Shown piece by piece: positions 46,518-59,426 of a DNA stretch of 64,000 nt. Made by a program: the position numbers and the translations under genes. Source of the DNA: Geminocystis herdmanii PCC 6308 (GTDB lineage Bacteria > Cyanobacteriota > Cyanobacteriia > Cyanobacteriales > Cyanobacteriaceae); NCBI RefSeq assembly GCF_000332235.1, contig NZ_CM001775.1:1580230-1644229 (forward strand), in the 5' to 3' direction. The stretch's first letter is position 1; the number at the start of each line of letters is the position of its first letter. The notes below the pieces were generated by a model that saw only the letters and a program-made list of their open reading frames with translations, did no database searches and was not told the origin of the DNA.

Positions 46518-49500
46518 TCAATGAGAGATATATTTTGTTAATAATTTATTAAAACTATCCACATTAATCGGCTTCGTCAAATAATCATCCATTCCTGCCG
46601 ATAAACATTTTTCTCTATCCCCTTCCATGGCATTTGCCGTCATGGCAATAATCGGAATATCTCTATAATCATCTCCTGCCTTACCCTGTCTAATCTCCCC
46701 TGTTGCCTCATAACCGTCCATTTCGGGCATTAAACAATCCATAAATATTAAATCATAGTGTTTATTTTTCAAAGCCTTTAAGGCTTCAATTCCATTATTC
46801 TCAATATCAACTTTTAAGCCTAATTTTTTACAGATGCCTTTGAAAACTATTTGATTAACGTTGTTATCTTCTACTAACAATATTTGGGTATTGAGGGAAT
46901 AATCAGATATTGTTTCTTGAGGGGGAGAAAAATCCTTGACAATGATATGATGATCTCTAATTTTGGTGATGGTATCAGCTAATTCTAAAGGGGTAACGGG
47001 TTTACTGAGGTTGCCACTAAAACCACTATCTTTAAAAATATCTTGGTGACTATAATCAACGATCGAACTCATCAACACTAAAATTATATTACTATTCTGA
47101 GCGTGAAGGCGTTTACCTAGGGCAATACCTGAAAGATTAGTTAAATTTTGGGCAATAAAAGCAATATCGATCGAAGATAAATCTACATTATCACCATTAT
47201 CGGAAGTAATCACTTTTGCGCCCCAAGTTTCCAGTTGACTAGATAAAACTTGACGATTAGTCTGGTTAGTTTCTATCAAGAGAATAGTTAAACCTTGTAA
47301 ATTAATGGTAGGAGAAAGAGATAAATTTTGGCTTGGAGGTTGTAAAGTGACGGTAAATTTAAACTTACTACCCTTACCCCATTGACTTTCAACTTCTACA
47401 TTACCCCCCATTAACTCACAGAGTTTTTTCACAATAGATAATCCTAAACCCGTACCGCCATATTTGCGAGTGACACTAGCATCAACTTGACTGAAAGAAT
47501 CGAATAAGAGGGGTATTTTTTCTTCAGGAATACCAATACCTGTATCTTGAATTTCCCCTGTAAAAATTAACTCGTCATTCTGTTGCGTCACACTGCATTT
47601 AACGATAATTTCGCCATTTTCCGTAAATTTAATGGCATTACCGATTAAATTAGTCAAAATCTGTCTTAAACGACTAGAATCACCTTTTATTATCGGATTG
47701 TGAATATTAACTAAGTCTAAGATTAATTCTAAGCCTTTTTCTTGGGCTTTCAATGCCATTGCTTTGGCAACATCCCCCAACACTTGATATAAGTTAAAAT
47801 CGATGGCTTCTAAGTCTAATTTACCCGCTTCTACTTTCGAGTAGTCGAGAATATCGTTAATAAGGCTTAATAATGATTCTGCACTACTTTGGGCGATGGA
47901 AATCTGCATTTTTTGTTCGGTAGTCAGGGGAGTATCTAAAACAAGATTTAACATCCCAATTACCCCATTCATCGGAGTCCGAATTTCATGACTCATACTG
48001 GCAAAAAACAGACTCTTACTTTCTACCGCCATTTCTGCTTTTTGTTTCGCTTCCCTTAATTCTTGCTCAACTTTCTTCCTTTCGGTAATATCTTGAAAAG
48101 AGCCATAAAGTCTCACACATACACCATCTTGAAATTCTGCTTGTCCATTAGATTCTACCCAAATTTCTCTGTCTTTCGCCGTAATTAGTTGCAATTCTTC
48201 CGTCCAAGGAGTACCATCTTTGATAGCTCGATCGATTACTTCTTGAATGCGATTACGACTTTCTCCTTCCTTATAAAAATTAATGCCTGTTTCTAAATTC
48301 GGCTCAAAATCTGGCTCAACTTCGTGAATTTCTTTTGTCATGGATGACCAAGATAATGTATTCGTACTTAAATCTAACTCATAAGCCCCAATATGCCCTT
48401 GACGACTCATGGCTTCTAGCATTTGTTGTTGATGTTCGAGCTTGATTTCTGCTTCTTTTTGTGCTGTAATATCTAACGTAATAATCGTCACAATCCATCC
48501 TTGATTATTGGTATCTCGACGGGTATAGTTATTCTGGGAAATCCAACGGATACTACCGTCTTTATGATGAATACGATACTCATAATGTCCAATGTTTTCC
48601 TCAAAAATATCTCGATAGACTTCCTGTTCAACTGTTTGCCAATCATCGGCTACAATTAAATTGATCCATAAATTTTGATCAAGTCTTAATTCCTCTGCTG
48701 TATAACCGCATATCGCTTCACAACTGCCAGAAACATAATCGATATTCCAATGATTCGAACCATAGAGAGTCATACGGGTAATAATTCCCGTTAAATGTTG
48801 AAGAATATCTTTGAGTTTGTTTTCTGAATCTCTCAAGGCAGATTCTAAGGATTTGCGATCGCTAATATCCCAAACGATACCATGCCAATGGATTTCCCCA
48901 TTATCTCTTTTTTCAGGGAAAGAATGACCTCTGATCCATTTTATGCCTGAGGGGGTAATAATACGCCATTCATGGGTAAAAATTTCTGCCCTCTCTAAAC
49001 TGCGTTTAACCGCATCAACATATCCCGTCACATCTTCGGGGTGAATTTGCTCAAAAATCAGATTACCATTAGCGTAAATTTCTGATAAGGAAACTTCATG
49101 AATTACCTCCGCCGCCGGACTGATATACTCAAATCGACTAATACAGTTAATATCTTCAATGACAGTGTAGATAACGGAAGGAGAAGCCTTTGCCAAAGAC
49201 TGGAATCTTGCTTCACTATTTTTTATCCGAAATTCCGCTAGTTTTTGTGCTGTAATATCGATCGTAATAATGGTAAGTAACCATTGATTATTCTGTTTAT
49301 CCCAACGACTATAATTATTTTGACAAACCCAACGAATTGAACCGTTTTTATGATTAATCGGATATTCATAACTACCCGATCGTTGTGCAAATATGTCATT
49401 ATAAACTTGATCCTCAATAGCCTCCCATTCTCCCTCCACAATTATACTTACCCATAAATTTTCATCAGTCATTAATTCTTCTGAGGTATAACCGCAAATT

Positions 49501-51359
49501 CTTTCACAACCCCCTGATATATAATCAATTTTCCAAGTGCCTTGCTCACTAATGATCAAACGGGTAACAATTCCTGTAGCATTATCCAGAATTTCTCTTA
49601 ATTTTGTGTCTGATTCTTGTAACGCTGATTCTAATTGTTTACGATCGGTTATATCAATAGCGATACCATGCCAACAAATTTCATCCTGAGATATTTTTTC
49701 TGGTAACGAATTTCCCCAAATCCATTTAGTTTTTCCAGATGGGGTGATAATACGCCATTCATAGGTAAAAGGTTGATTATTTTCTAAACTGCTTTTTACT
49801 TGTGCAATATAGCCTTCTCGATCGTCGGGGTGCATTTGGTTTAAAATTAATTGACTATCCTTTAAGACATTCTCCACCGAAATTTCATGAATATCATAAA
49901 CGGCGGGACTGATATACTCAAATTTAGTCACATCATTAACTAAATTCTGTGTCATGCTATAAATAACGGCAGGAGAAGCGGATGTTAATTTTTCAAATCT
50001 AGCGTTACTCTGGCTTAAAATAACGGTTTTTTCAACCACTTCCTTTTCTAATTCTTGGGTATAATTTTCCCTAATTCTTTCTGTTTCTGTTAAAGTCGTT
50101 ATCATTTCTTGGAAAGATTGAGACAAAATTGCTATTTCTTGAATATGGGTATTTGGTATAATTTGACGGTTTTGATTTTCTGTAAAATTGCAGGTTGCTT
50201 GACTTAAACTAGATAACGATCGAGTTATGCGTTTAGAAGTCCATAAACTGAGAATAATAGCGATAATTAAAGCTAAAACAGTTAAATTGATGGTATTGCG
50301 TACATTTTCTTCAATTTCTCCCATAAATTCCCCTTCAGGAATCACCGTCACCATCCATAAATCCACTTCTTGTTTAAGGGGAGTAACTTTGACAAAATAT
50401 TTTTGCTTTTCCCATGTCAAATTTAGTAATGGAGAATCAGCGAAATTCTTGCTTAAATCTCCTTGAGAAGTGATTAGATTAGCAATGGCTACGGTAAGAG
50501 AATTTTCACTTTCCGTAATTTTTAAACGACGATTTTTGACGTTAACATTTTCTTTTAAAGTGCCTTTCGGAGTGTTATCAAAGGGGGTTTCTCCCGTAGA
50601 AGTTGCCACTAAAAAGCCATTTCGATCGATAATCAATATTTGCCCTTGATGATTTTTGTTGATTTCCTCTAAAAAATCCCCCAGTTGGGTTAAATAAATA
50701 CTTGCACCCACTATGCCTTGAAATTTTCCCGTTTGATTATAAAAAGGCAAAATTTTTAGTAGCTGAAGAGTCGGTTTATCTTGTCCTTTGGATAAGGTTA
50801 CATTAGCAATCCACTTACCTTGAGGATTGTTTTTAGCCTGTAAATACCAAGGATTATCAGGAGGATCATTATGGGGATTATAATTGTATCTAGTTTCTTT
50901 TAATATCTTATTTTGTCCGTCAATATCGGCTTGATAGCGATAAAATGCTTTATTAGGGTTATTTTTATCTAATTTGCGAATCATTAAACTATCATTAAAA
51001 GGACGCTCTACTGTTAACATTTCGCCATCTTCATTAGCGATGGCAAGGGTAGTTAATCGAGGGATAATTTTCAACTGTCGCACATAATGCCCCTCCATTG
51101 TTTCCAAGTCAAAACCATCTATAACCCCCTGCTGTAATAAAACGGCATTTTGTTGAGCTACTATTTTTGTCGTATTAAAGTAAGTGCCTACCTGCTGGGC
51201 AGTGCGATCGCCAATTTTCTCCATTAATTGTTCTACCATAATGGCAACGGTTTTTTTTCCACTACGGTAGGAAACATATCCTACTAAACTGACGATCGTA
51301 GTTACTAAAACCGTAAACTGTAGAACTAATAGCAAATAGAGAGGAATTTTTTTTGGCAT
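46518..51359 (-). CDS. Hybrid histidine kinase: dCache-HAMP-PASx5-HisKA-HATPase-RECx2
   Basis: A 1613-residue inner-membrane sensor. Membrane helices at about 8-30 and 355-375 flank a dCache-type periplasmic domain (40-345), then a HAMP linker (375-430). Five PAS domains follow (about 453-580, 584-710, 717-842, 846-970, 978-1095). The first pair is repeated as the second pair with an offset of 262-264 residues. The kinase core has H1124 in SMSHEIRTPMNG, N-box NLIGNAIKF, DTGIGIP and GGTGLGLSI. The first receiver (1355-1470) lacks the phospho-acceptor (IDIAFIAQNLTNLSG); the second (1490-1610) is intact, with D1541 in LIFMDCLMPEMDG. It stands alone, so outputs are unknown. Confidence 0.92.
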   Translation of the reverse strand: MPKKIPLYLLLVLQFTVLVTTIVSLVGYVSYRSGKKTVAIMVEQLMEKIGDRTAQQVGTYFNTTKIVAQQNAVLLQQGVIDGFDLETMEGHYVRQLKIIPRLTTLAIANEDGEMLTVERPFNDSLMIRKLDKNNPNKAFYRYQADIDGQNKILKETRYNYNPHNDPPDNPWYLQAKNNPQGKWIANVTLSKGQDKPTLQLLKILPFYNQTGKFQGIVGASIYLTQLGDFLEEINKNHQGQILIIDRNGFLVATSTGETPFDNTPKGTLKENVNVKNRRLKITESENSLTVAIANLITSQGDLSKNFADSPLLNLTWEKQKYFVKVTPLKQEVDLWMVTVIPEGEFMGEIEENVRNTINLTVLALIIAIILSLWTSKRITRSLSSLSQATCNFTENQNRQIIPNTHIQEIAILSQSFQEMITTLTETERIRENYTQELEKEVVEKTVILSQSNARFEKLTSASPAVIYSMTQNLVNDVTKFEYISPAVYDIHEISVENVLKDSQLILNQMHPDDREGYIAQVKSSLENNQPFTYEWRIITPSGKTKWIWGNSLPEKISQDEICWHGIAIDITDRKQLESALQESDTKLREILDNATGIVTRLIISEQGTWKIDYISGGCERICGYTSEELMTDENLWVSIIVEGEWEAIEDQVYNDIFAQRSGSYEYPINHKNGSIRWVCQNNYSRWDKQNNQWLLTIITIDITAQKLAEFRIKNSEARFQSLAKASPSVIYTVIEDINCISRFEYISPAAEVIHEVSLSEIYANGNLIFEQIHPEDVTGYVDAVKRSLERAEIFTHEWRIITPSGIKWIRGHSFPEKRDNGEIHWHGIVWDISDRKSLESALRDSENKLKDILQHLTGIITRMTLYGSNHWNIDYVSGSCEAICGYTAEELRLDQNLWINLIVADDWQTVEQEVYRDIFEENIGHYEYRIHHKDGSIRWISQNNYTRRDTNNQGWIVTIITLDITAQKEAEIKLEHQQQMLEAMSRQGHIGAYELDLSTNTLSWSSMTKEIHEVEPDFEPNLETGINFYKEGESRNRIQEVIDRAIKDGTPWTEELQLITAKDREIWVESNGQAEFQDGVCVRLYGSFQDITERKKVEQELREAKQKAEMAVESKSLFFASMSHEIRTPMNGVIGMLNLVLDTPLTTEQKMQISIAQSSAESLLSLINDILDYSKVEAGKLDLEAIDFNLYQVLGDVAKAMALKAQEKGLELILDLVNIHNPIIKGDSSRLRQILTNLIGNAIKFTENGEIIVKCSVTQQNDELIFTGEIQDTGIGIPEEKIPLLFDSFSQVDASVTRKYGGTGLGLSIVKKLCELMGGNVEVESQWGKGSKFKFTVTLQPPSQNLSLSPTINLQGLTILLIETNQTNRQVLSSQLETWGAKVITSDNGDNVDLSSIDIAFIAQNLTNLSGIALGKRLHAQNSNIILVLMSSIVDYSHQDIFKDSGFSGNLSKPVTPLELADTITKIRDHHIIVKDFSPPQETISDYSLNTQILLVEDNNVNQIVFKGICKKLGLKVDIENNGIEALKALKNKHYDLIFMDCLMPEMDGYEATGEIRQGKAGDDYRDIPIIAMTANAMEGDREKCLSAGMDDYLTKPINVDSFNKLLTKYISH

Positions 51360-51456
51360 TTTGGCATTATTGTTCAGTAATTTTACGTGATTACTTACGT
51401 TTATTATAAATCAAATATAGACTTTCCATCACTTGACGGATCGATCGAAACTAACT

Positions 51457-51525
51457 CAATATTTCTCGGTTAAGCCCCCAATCCCCCAACTTTGGGGCGG
51501 GGAGTAAAAGGGTGAAAATCCCCAT
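51457..51525 (+). repeat. MITE-like element, family A (degenerate fragment)
   Basis: CAATATTTCTCGGTTAAGCC followed by CCCAATCCCCCAACTTTGGG resembles the right end of the 19076-19197 unit read inverted. The remainder is lost. It lies in the 359-bp gap between the hybrid kinase and petM; the rest of that gap should contain both divergent promoters, which I could not pinpoint. Confidence 0.6.
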
Positions 51526-51718
51526 TATTACCTGAGTAAACCATAAAAATAGATGATGAATGACTTAGAACCCACATTCTGCACGTCAAACTGTATAAAT
51601 CCAGATTATGAGCTTAATATATTAAGCCACTACATTACAGATTATTCATTGATCATTGTTCTAAGCTAGGATAAACTAAGGAAAATATGAATAAATTTAT
51701 TACATAGGAGATAAATTA

Positions 51719-51829
51719 ATGACTGCTGAAAGTATGTTGTTTAACGGTGCAATTCTTTGTTTTGGTGTAGTTTTAGTTGGTTTAGCTTGGGGTTTTCTTT
51801 TGTTAAAATTAACAGGGGAAGCAAAATAA
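51719..51829 (+). CDS. petM: Cytochrome b6f complex subunit 7 (PetM)
   Basis: A 36-residue single-helix thylakoid protein, [16 protein letters not shown] ... [16 protein letters not shown]. It matches PetM in length, in the MTAESML start and in the GLAWGF core of the helix. PetM is a small peripheral helix of the b6f complex carrying electrons between the photosystems. AGGAG at 51706-51710, eight bases before ATG 51719, gives a good ribosome-binding site. Confidence 0.95.
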   Translation: MTAESMLFNGAILCFGVVLVGLAWGFLLLKLTGEAK

Positions 51830-51955
51830 TCTTTGATCATTAATCGATCGATTAAGTAAAATTAATTAGATATTTTGTTGATTAAAATCTACATTCAGAA
51901 GGGGGTAAAACCCCTTGGTAATATTTGTTATTAATTCTCATTTATTTATATATTT

Positions 51956-52351
51956 ATGGAAGATGATATTCGTTGGAAACAAAGATTTTATAACTATCAA
52001 AAAGCCTTAAATCAATTAACAAAATTTATTGAAAAAGATCAGCTTAATGAGTTAGAAGAACAAGGATTTATTAAAGCCTTTGAATACACCTACGAATTAG
52101 CTTGGAAAGTCCTTAAAGATTATTATGAGCAACAAGGAGAAACCACAATACAAGGAAGTCGAGATGCTATTAGACTGGCTTTTCAAAGAGGTTTAATTAG
52201 TGATGGTGATAACTGGATGAAGATGATAAAAAGTAGAATTGCCTCAGTACATACCTATAATTTACAAGTTGCTCAACAAATTAGCAAAGATATTCATAAT
52301 CTATATTTTCCCTTATTTCTTGAACTCAAAAATAAAATGGAATCTTTATGA
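51956..52351 (+). CDS. HI0074-family nucleotidyltransferase partner protein
   Basis: A 131-residue all-helical protein of the HI0074 (nucleotidyltransferase substrate-binding) family, related in fold to HepT. Markers are WKQRFYNYQKALNQLTKF, EQGFIKAFEYTYELAWKVLK and GSRDAIRLAFQRGLI. Such proteins pair with minimal nucleotidyltransferases, and the couples behave as toxin-antitoxin modules in several bacteria (family knowledge). Its last codons overlap the start of the MNT gene (ATGA), so translation is coupled. The R...H/Y RNase motif of HepT (RX4HXY) reads RIASVHTY here, which is compatible. Confidence 0.85.
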   Translation: MEDDIRWKQRFYNYQKALNQLTKFIEKDQLNELEEQGFIKAFEYTYELAWKVLKDYYEQQGETTIQGSRDAIRLAFQRGLISDGDNWMKMIKSRIASVHTYNLQVAQQISKDIHNLYFPLFLELKNKMESL

Positions 52352-52677
52352 TAAAATTTGGATTAAAAGAGAGTTCGATCGAGCAAATTAAGCAAATTTT
52401 TTCTAGGTATCCAAGTATAAATAAAGTGATACTTTATGGCTCTCGTGCCAAAGGAAACTATCGACAAGGATCAGATATAGATTTAACCTTAATAGGAGAA
52501 AATATTAGTCATGATCAACTATGGGAAATAGCCACAGAAATTGATGATTTATTATTACCTTATATGGTGGATTTATCCATTTTTAATGATATTGATAACC
52601 CCCATTTGATTGACCATATTAACAGAATCGGGGTTACTTTTTATGGACAAAATCGAGAAAAAATTGGCAATGAATAG
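52348..52677 (+). CDS. Minimal nucleotidyltransferase (MNT)
   Basis: A 109-residue MNT protein. The nucleotidyltransferase signature GSRAKGNYRQGSDIDLTL holds the GSRA...G.DIDL catalytic core, with a third carboxylate probably in MVDLSIF. In MntA/HepT pairs the MNT protein AMPylates the partner to silence it. ATG 52348 overlaps the stop of the HI0074-like gene by four bases. The pair is inserted between petM and bciB, two photosynthesis genes, suggesting a mobile cassette. Confidence 0.88.
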   Translation: MIKFGLKESSIEQIKQIFSRYPSINKVILYGSRAKGNYRQGSDIDLTLIGENISHDQLWEIATEIDDLLLPYMVDLSIFNDIDNPHLIDHINRIGVTFYGQNREKIGNE

Positions 52678-52746
52678 GGTAAAATCAACAGATATAACAA
52701 AATATTATCATTGAATCACCCCAAAGGAATTATAAAAAAACATAAC

Positions 52747-53940
52747 ATGACTGCAATTACTTCTCATCAAAAAGCCAAAGCCTTAAAACCGGGTAGTCGT
52801 CGCCCTGCGAAAGATTTATGTAGCGAGTGCGGATTGTGTGACACTTATTATATCCACTATGTGAAGGAAGCCTGTGCTTTTATTAATCAACAAATTGCCG
52901 AGTTAGAAGCCGATGCCCATGGGCGTAGTCGAGATTTAAACAATGAGTATGACGTTTATTTCGGTGTCCATCAAGAGATGATGTCAGCTAAGAAAAAACA
53001 ACCCATCGAGGGAGCTCAATGGACTGGTATTGTTAGTTCGATCGCCTGTGAAATGTTAACTCAGGGGCTAGTAGAAGGGGTTGTATGCGTTCAAAGTGAC
53101 GAAAACGATCGATTTCAACCTAAACCTATTATCGCCACCACTACAGAGGAAATTTTGGGGGCAAGAGTCAACAAACCTACTTTATCTCCTAATTTATCTA
53201 TCTTAGAGCAAGTGGAACGATCGGGCATGAAACGGCTATTAGTGATTGGAGTGGGTTGTCAAATTCAGGCTTTACGAGCGGTAGAAAAACAACTAGGATT
53301 AGAAAAACTCTATGTTTTAGGCACTCCCTGCGTGGATAACGTCACCCGCGCTGGATTACAAAAATTCTTAGACACTACGAGCAAGTCTCCTGATACGGTT
53401 GTCGCTTACGAATTTATGCAGGATTTTCGAGTGCATTTCAAACACGAAGACGGTAGTATCGAAAAAGTGCCTTTCTTTGGCTTAAAAACGAATAAATTGA
53501 AAGACGTTTTTGCCCCCTCCTGCATGACTTGCTTTGATTATGTTAACTCCTTGGCGGATTTAGTGGTAGGTTATATGGGAGCGCCCTTTGGTTGGCAGTG
53601 GATTGTAGTCCGCAACGATACGGGCAAAGAGATGTTAAACTTAGTGGAAGATCAACTTAACACTCAACCTGTAATGTCTAAAGGCGATCGTCATCAAGCC
53701 GTACAAAACAGTATCCCTGCCTACGATAAAGGGGTAACACTACCCATGTGGGCAGCACAATTAATGGGGGTTGTCATTGAAAAAATAGGCCCTCAAGGGT
53801 TAGAATATGCTAGGTTTTCCATCGATTCTCATTTTACTCGTAACTATCTTTATGTGAAGCGTAACTATCCAGAAAAGTTAGAAAATCATGTGCCGAATTA
53901 CGCAAAAAAAATTGTCTCCCAATATAAGTTACCAGAATAA
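52747..53940 (+). CDS. bciB: Ferredoxin-dependent divinyl chlorophyllide a 8-vinyl reductase (BciB)
   Basis: A 397-residue iron-sulfur flavoprotein of the F420-hydrogenase beta-subunit family, equivalent to Synechocystis slr1923. Cysteines in LCSECGLCDTYY (N-terminal FeS site), GVGCQIQALRA, GTPCVDN and PSCMTCFDYVNSLADLVVGY are all present. It reduces the 8-vinyl group of divinyl chlorophyllide with electrons from ferredoxin, an essential step to normal chlorophyll a. The start is ATG 52747 (MTAITSHQKAKALKPGSRRP), as in the homologue; a TTG at 52711 is unlikely. A clear terminator follows the gene. Confidence 0.93.
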   Translation: MTAITSHQKAKALKPGSRRPAKDLCSECGLCDTYYIHYVKEACAFINQQIAELEADAHGRSRDLNNEYDVYFGVHQEMMSAKKKQPIEGAQWTGIVSSIACEMLTQGLVEGVVCVQSDENDRFQPKPIIATTTEEILGARVNKPTLSPNLSILEQVERSGMKRLLVIGVGCQIQALRAVEKQLGLEKLYVLGTPCVDNVTRAGLQKFLDTTSKSPDTVVAYEFMQDFRVHFKHEDGSIEKVPFFGLKTNKLKDVFAPSCMTCFDYVNSLADLVVGYMGAPFGWQWIVVRNDTGKEMLNLVEDQLNTQPVMSKGDRHQAVQNSIPAYDKGVTLPMWAAQLMGVVIEKIGPQGLEYARFSIDSHFTRNYLYVKRNYPEKLENHVPNYAKKIVSQYKLPE

Positions 53941-53966
53941 TAACTGAATTTGTTATTGCTCGATCG

Positions 53967-53997
53967 AGAGGCTGTCAACTTTTAGCCTCTTTTTTTA
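53967..53997 (+). terminator. Rho-independent terminator after bciB
   Basis: AGAGGCT (53967-53973) pairs with AGCCTCT (53984-53990) across a 10-base loop, directly followed by seven Ts. Confidence 0.9.
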
Positions 53998-54354
53998 TTG
54001 TGGCAATGTTCAAATTTATTTTCGATGTGGGTAATTAGGGTTGGCTGAATAAATCAGAAAACTATTAAAATCAATGGTTTAGACACACTACATTAACCAA
54101 AAAGTGCACAACTTTGAGTATTTTTAGTCAAAAAATGAGCATTTTTTAGATTATTTATAATAAAATACTTTTATAATAATATGTTTGTGCAAAACCTTAA
54201 AACCTTGATTTTTGTGTTAGTTATTCCCTTTTTCCTTTTCCCTCTTCCCTTTTCCCTACCCTCAGCAAAATACTATGAGGCAAACCCTAATTACCATAAA
54301 TAATATATGATCATTTGTTGAGGGATAATCAAAATTAAGAAATCTTGTGAAGTA
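53998..54354. other. Non-coding stretch between bciB and the IS200/IS605-derived element
   Basis: No gene is supported. At 54099-54140 lies a diverged copy of the segment at 1926-1966 (AAAGTGCACAACTTTGAGTA). A pyrimidine-rich CCCTTTTTCCTTTTCCCTCT tract at 54224-54262 is a low-complexity repeat. Confidence 0.5.
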
Positions 54355-54822
54355 CCTAACACTAACCTTGCGGTATAGTGTAGGCTTCTCGTCTCAAATG
54401 CCACTGCTTTATCTTACTCCGAACTCAATCTGAGTATGATCAAGACTTACACAGCATCTCTAGTATTGCTACCTTTATGGCTTTCGCCAACCCGAGCAGG
54501 AAACTGCCTTCCGCAGTCTCATAGAACAAAAAATTCTATTTGCATCTCAACCTTGCCATTACTTGGTATTGGGCTGATTACTTCCCTAGACTCTGCCGAG
54601 TACATACTTTATGCCACAAGGGCGGCCTCTTAGTCAGCTAGCTGGGTCAATGACCAACTTCATCTTACCAAATGGATGTTCTATTTGACAATATTTTTTC
54701 TGAAAATATCATCAAACAGAACGTTTTTTTGCTGGTCGAAATTCCTGCCGTAGGCACTGCGTAGCAGCCCCCACACTGATTTTGTGGGACTTTTTTGTCG
54801 TAAAATACAGTGTGGGACTTCT
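54355..54822 (-). mobile_element. Non-autonomous IS200/IS605-derived palindromic element
   Basis: Read on the minus strand, the left end has a hairpin CCCACACTG/CAGTGTGGG (54770-54778 with 54808-54816) and the right end has GAAGCCTACACTATACCGCA with stem ACACTA/TAGTGT (54359-54364 with 54376-54381). The same two features frame 61090-61305. Subterminal hairpins rather than terminal inverted repeats are the hallmark of IS200/IS605-family ends. Between them, GC-richer DNA with no open frame resembles a decayed tnpB end plus guide-RNA scaffold. The left end touches the nadC leader. Confidence 0.55.
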
Positions 54823-54848
54823 TTCTCCCATTTAAAGTTAAAAAATTA

Positions 54849-55712
54849 ATGATGATGATAACGCCTATTCCTTCTCCCTTGATTTTAGATAAATTATTAC
54901 ATGATTGGTTATTAGAAGATATTGGTAGGGGCGATCGAACTACTGATTGTATTTTTCCAGTGGACTCGCCCCAAGGTAAAGCCTATTGGATAGCCAAAGA
55001 AGAAGGTGTCATCGCAGGATTACCCATAGCGAAAAGAGTTTTTCAATTATTAGAAAATGATATTAAATGGCATGATTTAGCATCAGATGGAGAAACACTG
55101 ACCATAAATAGTAAAATCATGGACATAGAAGGGAAAATGAAAACCTTACTTACAGGAGAAAGACTTGCCCTTAATTTAGTCATGAGGTTAAGTGGTATTG
55201 CGACAATGGCAAAAAAATATGTGGAAGCAATACAAGACTATCCCACAAAATTAGTCGATACTCGTAAAACGACTCCGGGTTTGAGAATTCTCGAAAAATA
55301 TGCCTCCCAAGTAGGCGGTGCGATGAATCATCGTATGGGTTTAGATGACGGCATCATGATTAAGGATAACCACATCCAAGCCTCTGGAAGCATCGGTAAG
55401 GCAATTCAACTCATCCGTAAAACCATGCCTTATCCTCTCTCTATTGAGGTAGAAACCAGCAATTTAGAGGAGGTAACTGAAGCCATCAACCATCAAGCCG
55501 ATATTATCATGCTAGATAATATGTCAGTGGCAGAAATGACAAAAGCTGTCATCTTGATTCGACAAGAAAACCCTCTTATCAAAATTGAAGCCAGTGGTAA
55601 TGTCACCCTTACTAATATTCGCCATATTGCGGAGACTGGAGTTGATTATATCTCAACCAGTGCAACTATCACTCGATCGAGCTGGTTAGATATTAGCATG
55701 AGATTTAATTAA
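54849..55712 (+). CDS. nadC: Nicotinate-nucleotide pyrophosphorylase
   Basis: A 287-residue quinolinate phosphoribosyltransferase of de novo NAD synthesis. Markers are LLEDIGRGDRTTD, TRKTTPGLRILEKYA, GGAMNHRMGLDDGIMIKDNH, IEVET and the phosphate-binding EASGNVTLTNI. The start is one of three consecutive ATG codons at 54849-54857; I use the first. The 13 codons before it come from the end of the IS200/IS605-derived element and are not conserved. Because that element lies only 27 bp upstream, the nadC promoter may be inside or beyond it. Confidence 0.93.
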   Translation: MMMITPIPSPLILDKLLHDWLLEDIGRGDRTTDCIFPVDSPQGKAYWIAKEEGVIAGLPIAKRVFQLLENDIKWHDLASDGETLTINSKIMDIEGKMKTLLTGERLALNLVMRLSGIATMAKKYVEAIQDYPTKLVDTRKTTPGLRILEKYASQVGGAMNHRMGLDDGIMIKDNHIQASGSIGKAIQLIRKTMPYPLSIEVETSNLEEVTEAINHQADIIMLDNMSVAEMTKAVILIRQENPLIKIEASGNVTLTNIRHIAETGVDYISTSATITRSSWLDISMRFN

Positions 55713-55751
55713 GAATTAAGAATTAAGAATTAAGAATTAAGAATTAAGAAT
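55709..55751. repeat. 7-bp tandem array TTAAGAA (6 copies)
   Basis: Six perfect TTAAGAA units start at the nadC stop codon. A pyrimidine tract of CTCCTA(C/T) units follows at 55753-55800, reaching the pgm stop. Confidence 0.85.
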
Positions 55752-55830
55752 TTTCTCCTACTCTCCTACTCTCCTACCCTCCTACTCTCCTATTCCCTAA
55801 TTCCCCAACTCCCTAACACCGCAACACTTA

Positions 55831-57483
<1,653 letters not shown>

Positions 57484-57578
57484 TTAAATTTATTTTATGC
57501 CCTTAATGTACTTTAAAATTGAGCAATTAAACAGAGAAATTAGGAATGAGAAATTAATTAACATCAACTAAAAAACAT

Positions 57579-59192
<1,614 letters not shown>

Positions 59193-59426
59193 CTAATTCG
59201 TCAATAAATATAAAAATTAAGATAAGGTGGCTAATATCCACAATTCAAAATCTTATCCTATAACTGATCTCTCATTTTTAAGATCGATCGACGAGAGTAA
59301 ATTTACCATACTCTTTATAGAAACAATTTAATCTTGATGAAAGTCAAGCATAGACAATAAGCAATAGTATCTTGTAATATTATATTATATCCTTAATAAT
59401 TATTTGATTCTAGGAGATAGTAAACT

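Noticed and set aside
52711-53940. A true coenzyme F420 hydrogenase subunit
   Set aside because: The sequence follows cyanobacterial slr1923 (BciB) along its length, and the organism type does not use F420 hydrogenase.
54181-54303. A 40-codon frame starting MFVQNLKTLIFVLVIPFFLF
   Set aside because: Its hydrophobic middle is just the translation of a pyrimidine-rich low-complexity tract.
54436-54633. A 65-codon plus-strand open frame in the gap before nadC
   Set aside because: It lies antisense within the IS200/IS605-derived element, has no ribosome-binding site and shows no family resemblance.
53941-54848. tRNA or other structured RNA in the longest gene-free stretch
   Set aside because: No cloverleaf with a GGTTC-type T-loop was found; the visible stems belong to the bciB terminator and the transposon-derived element.
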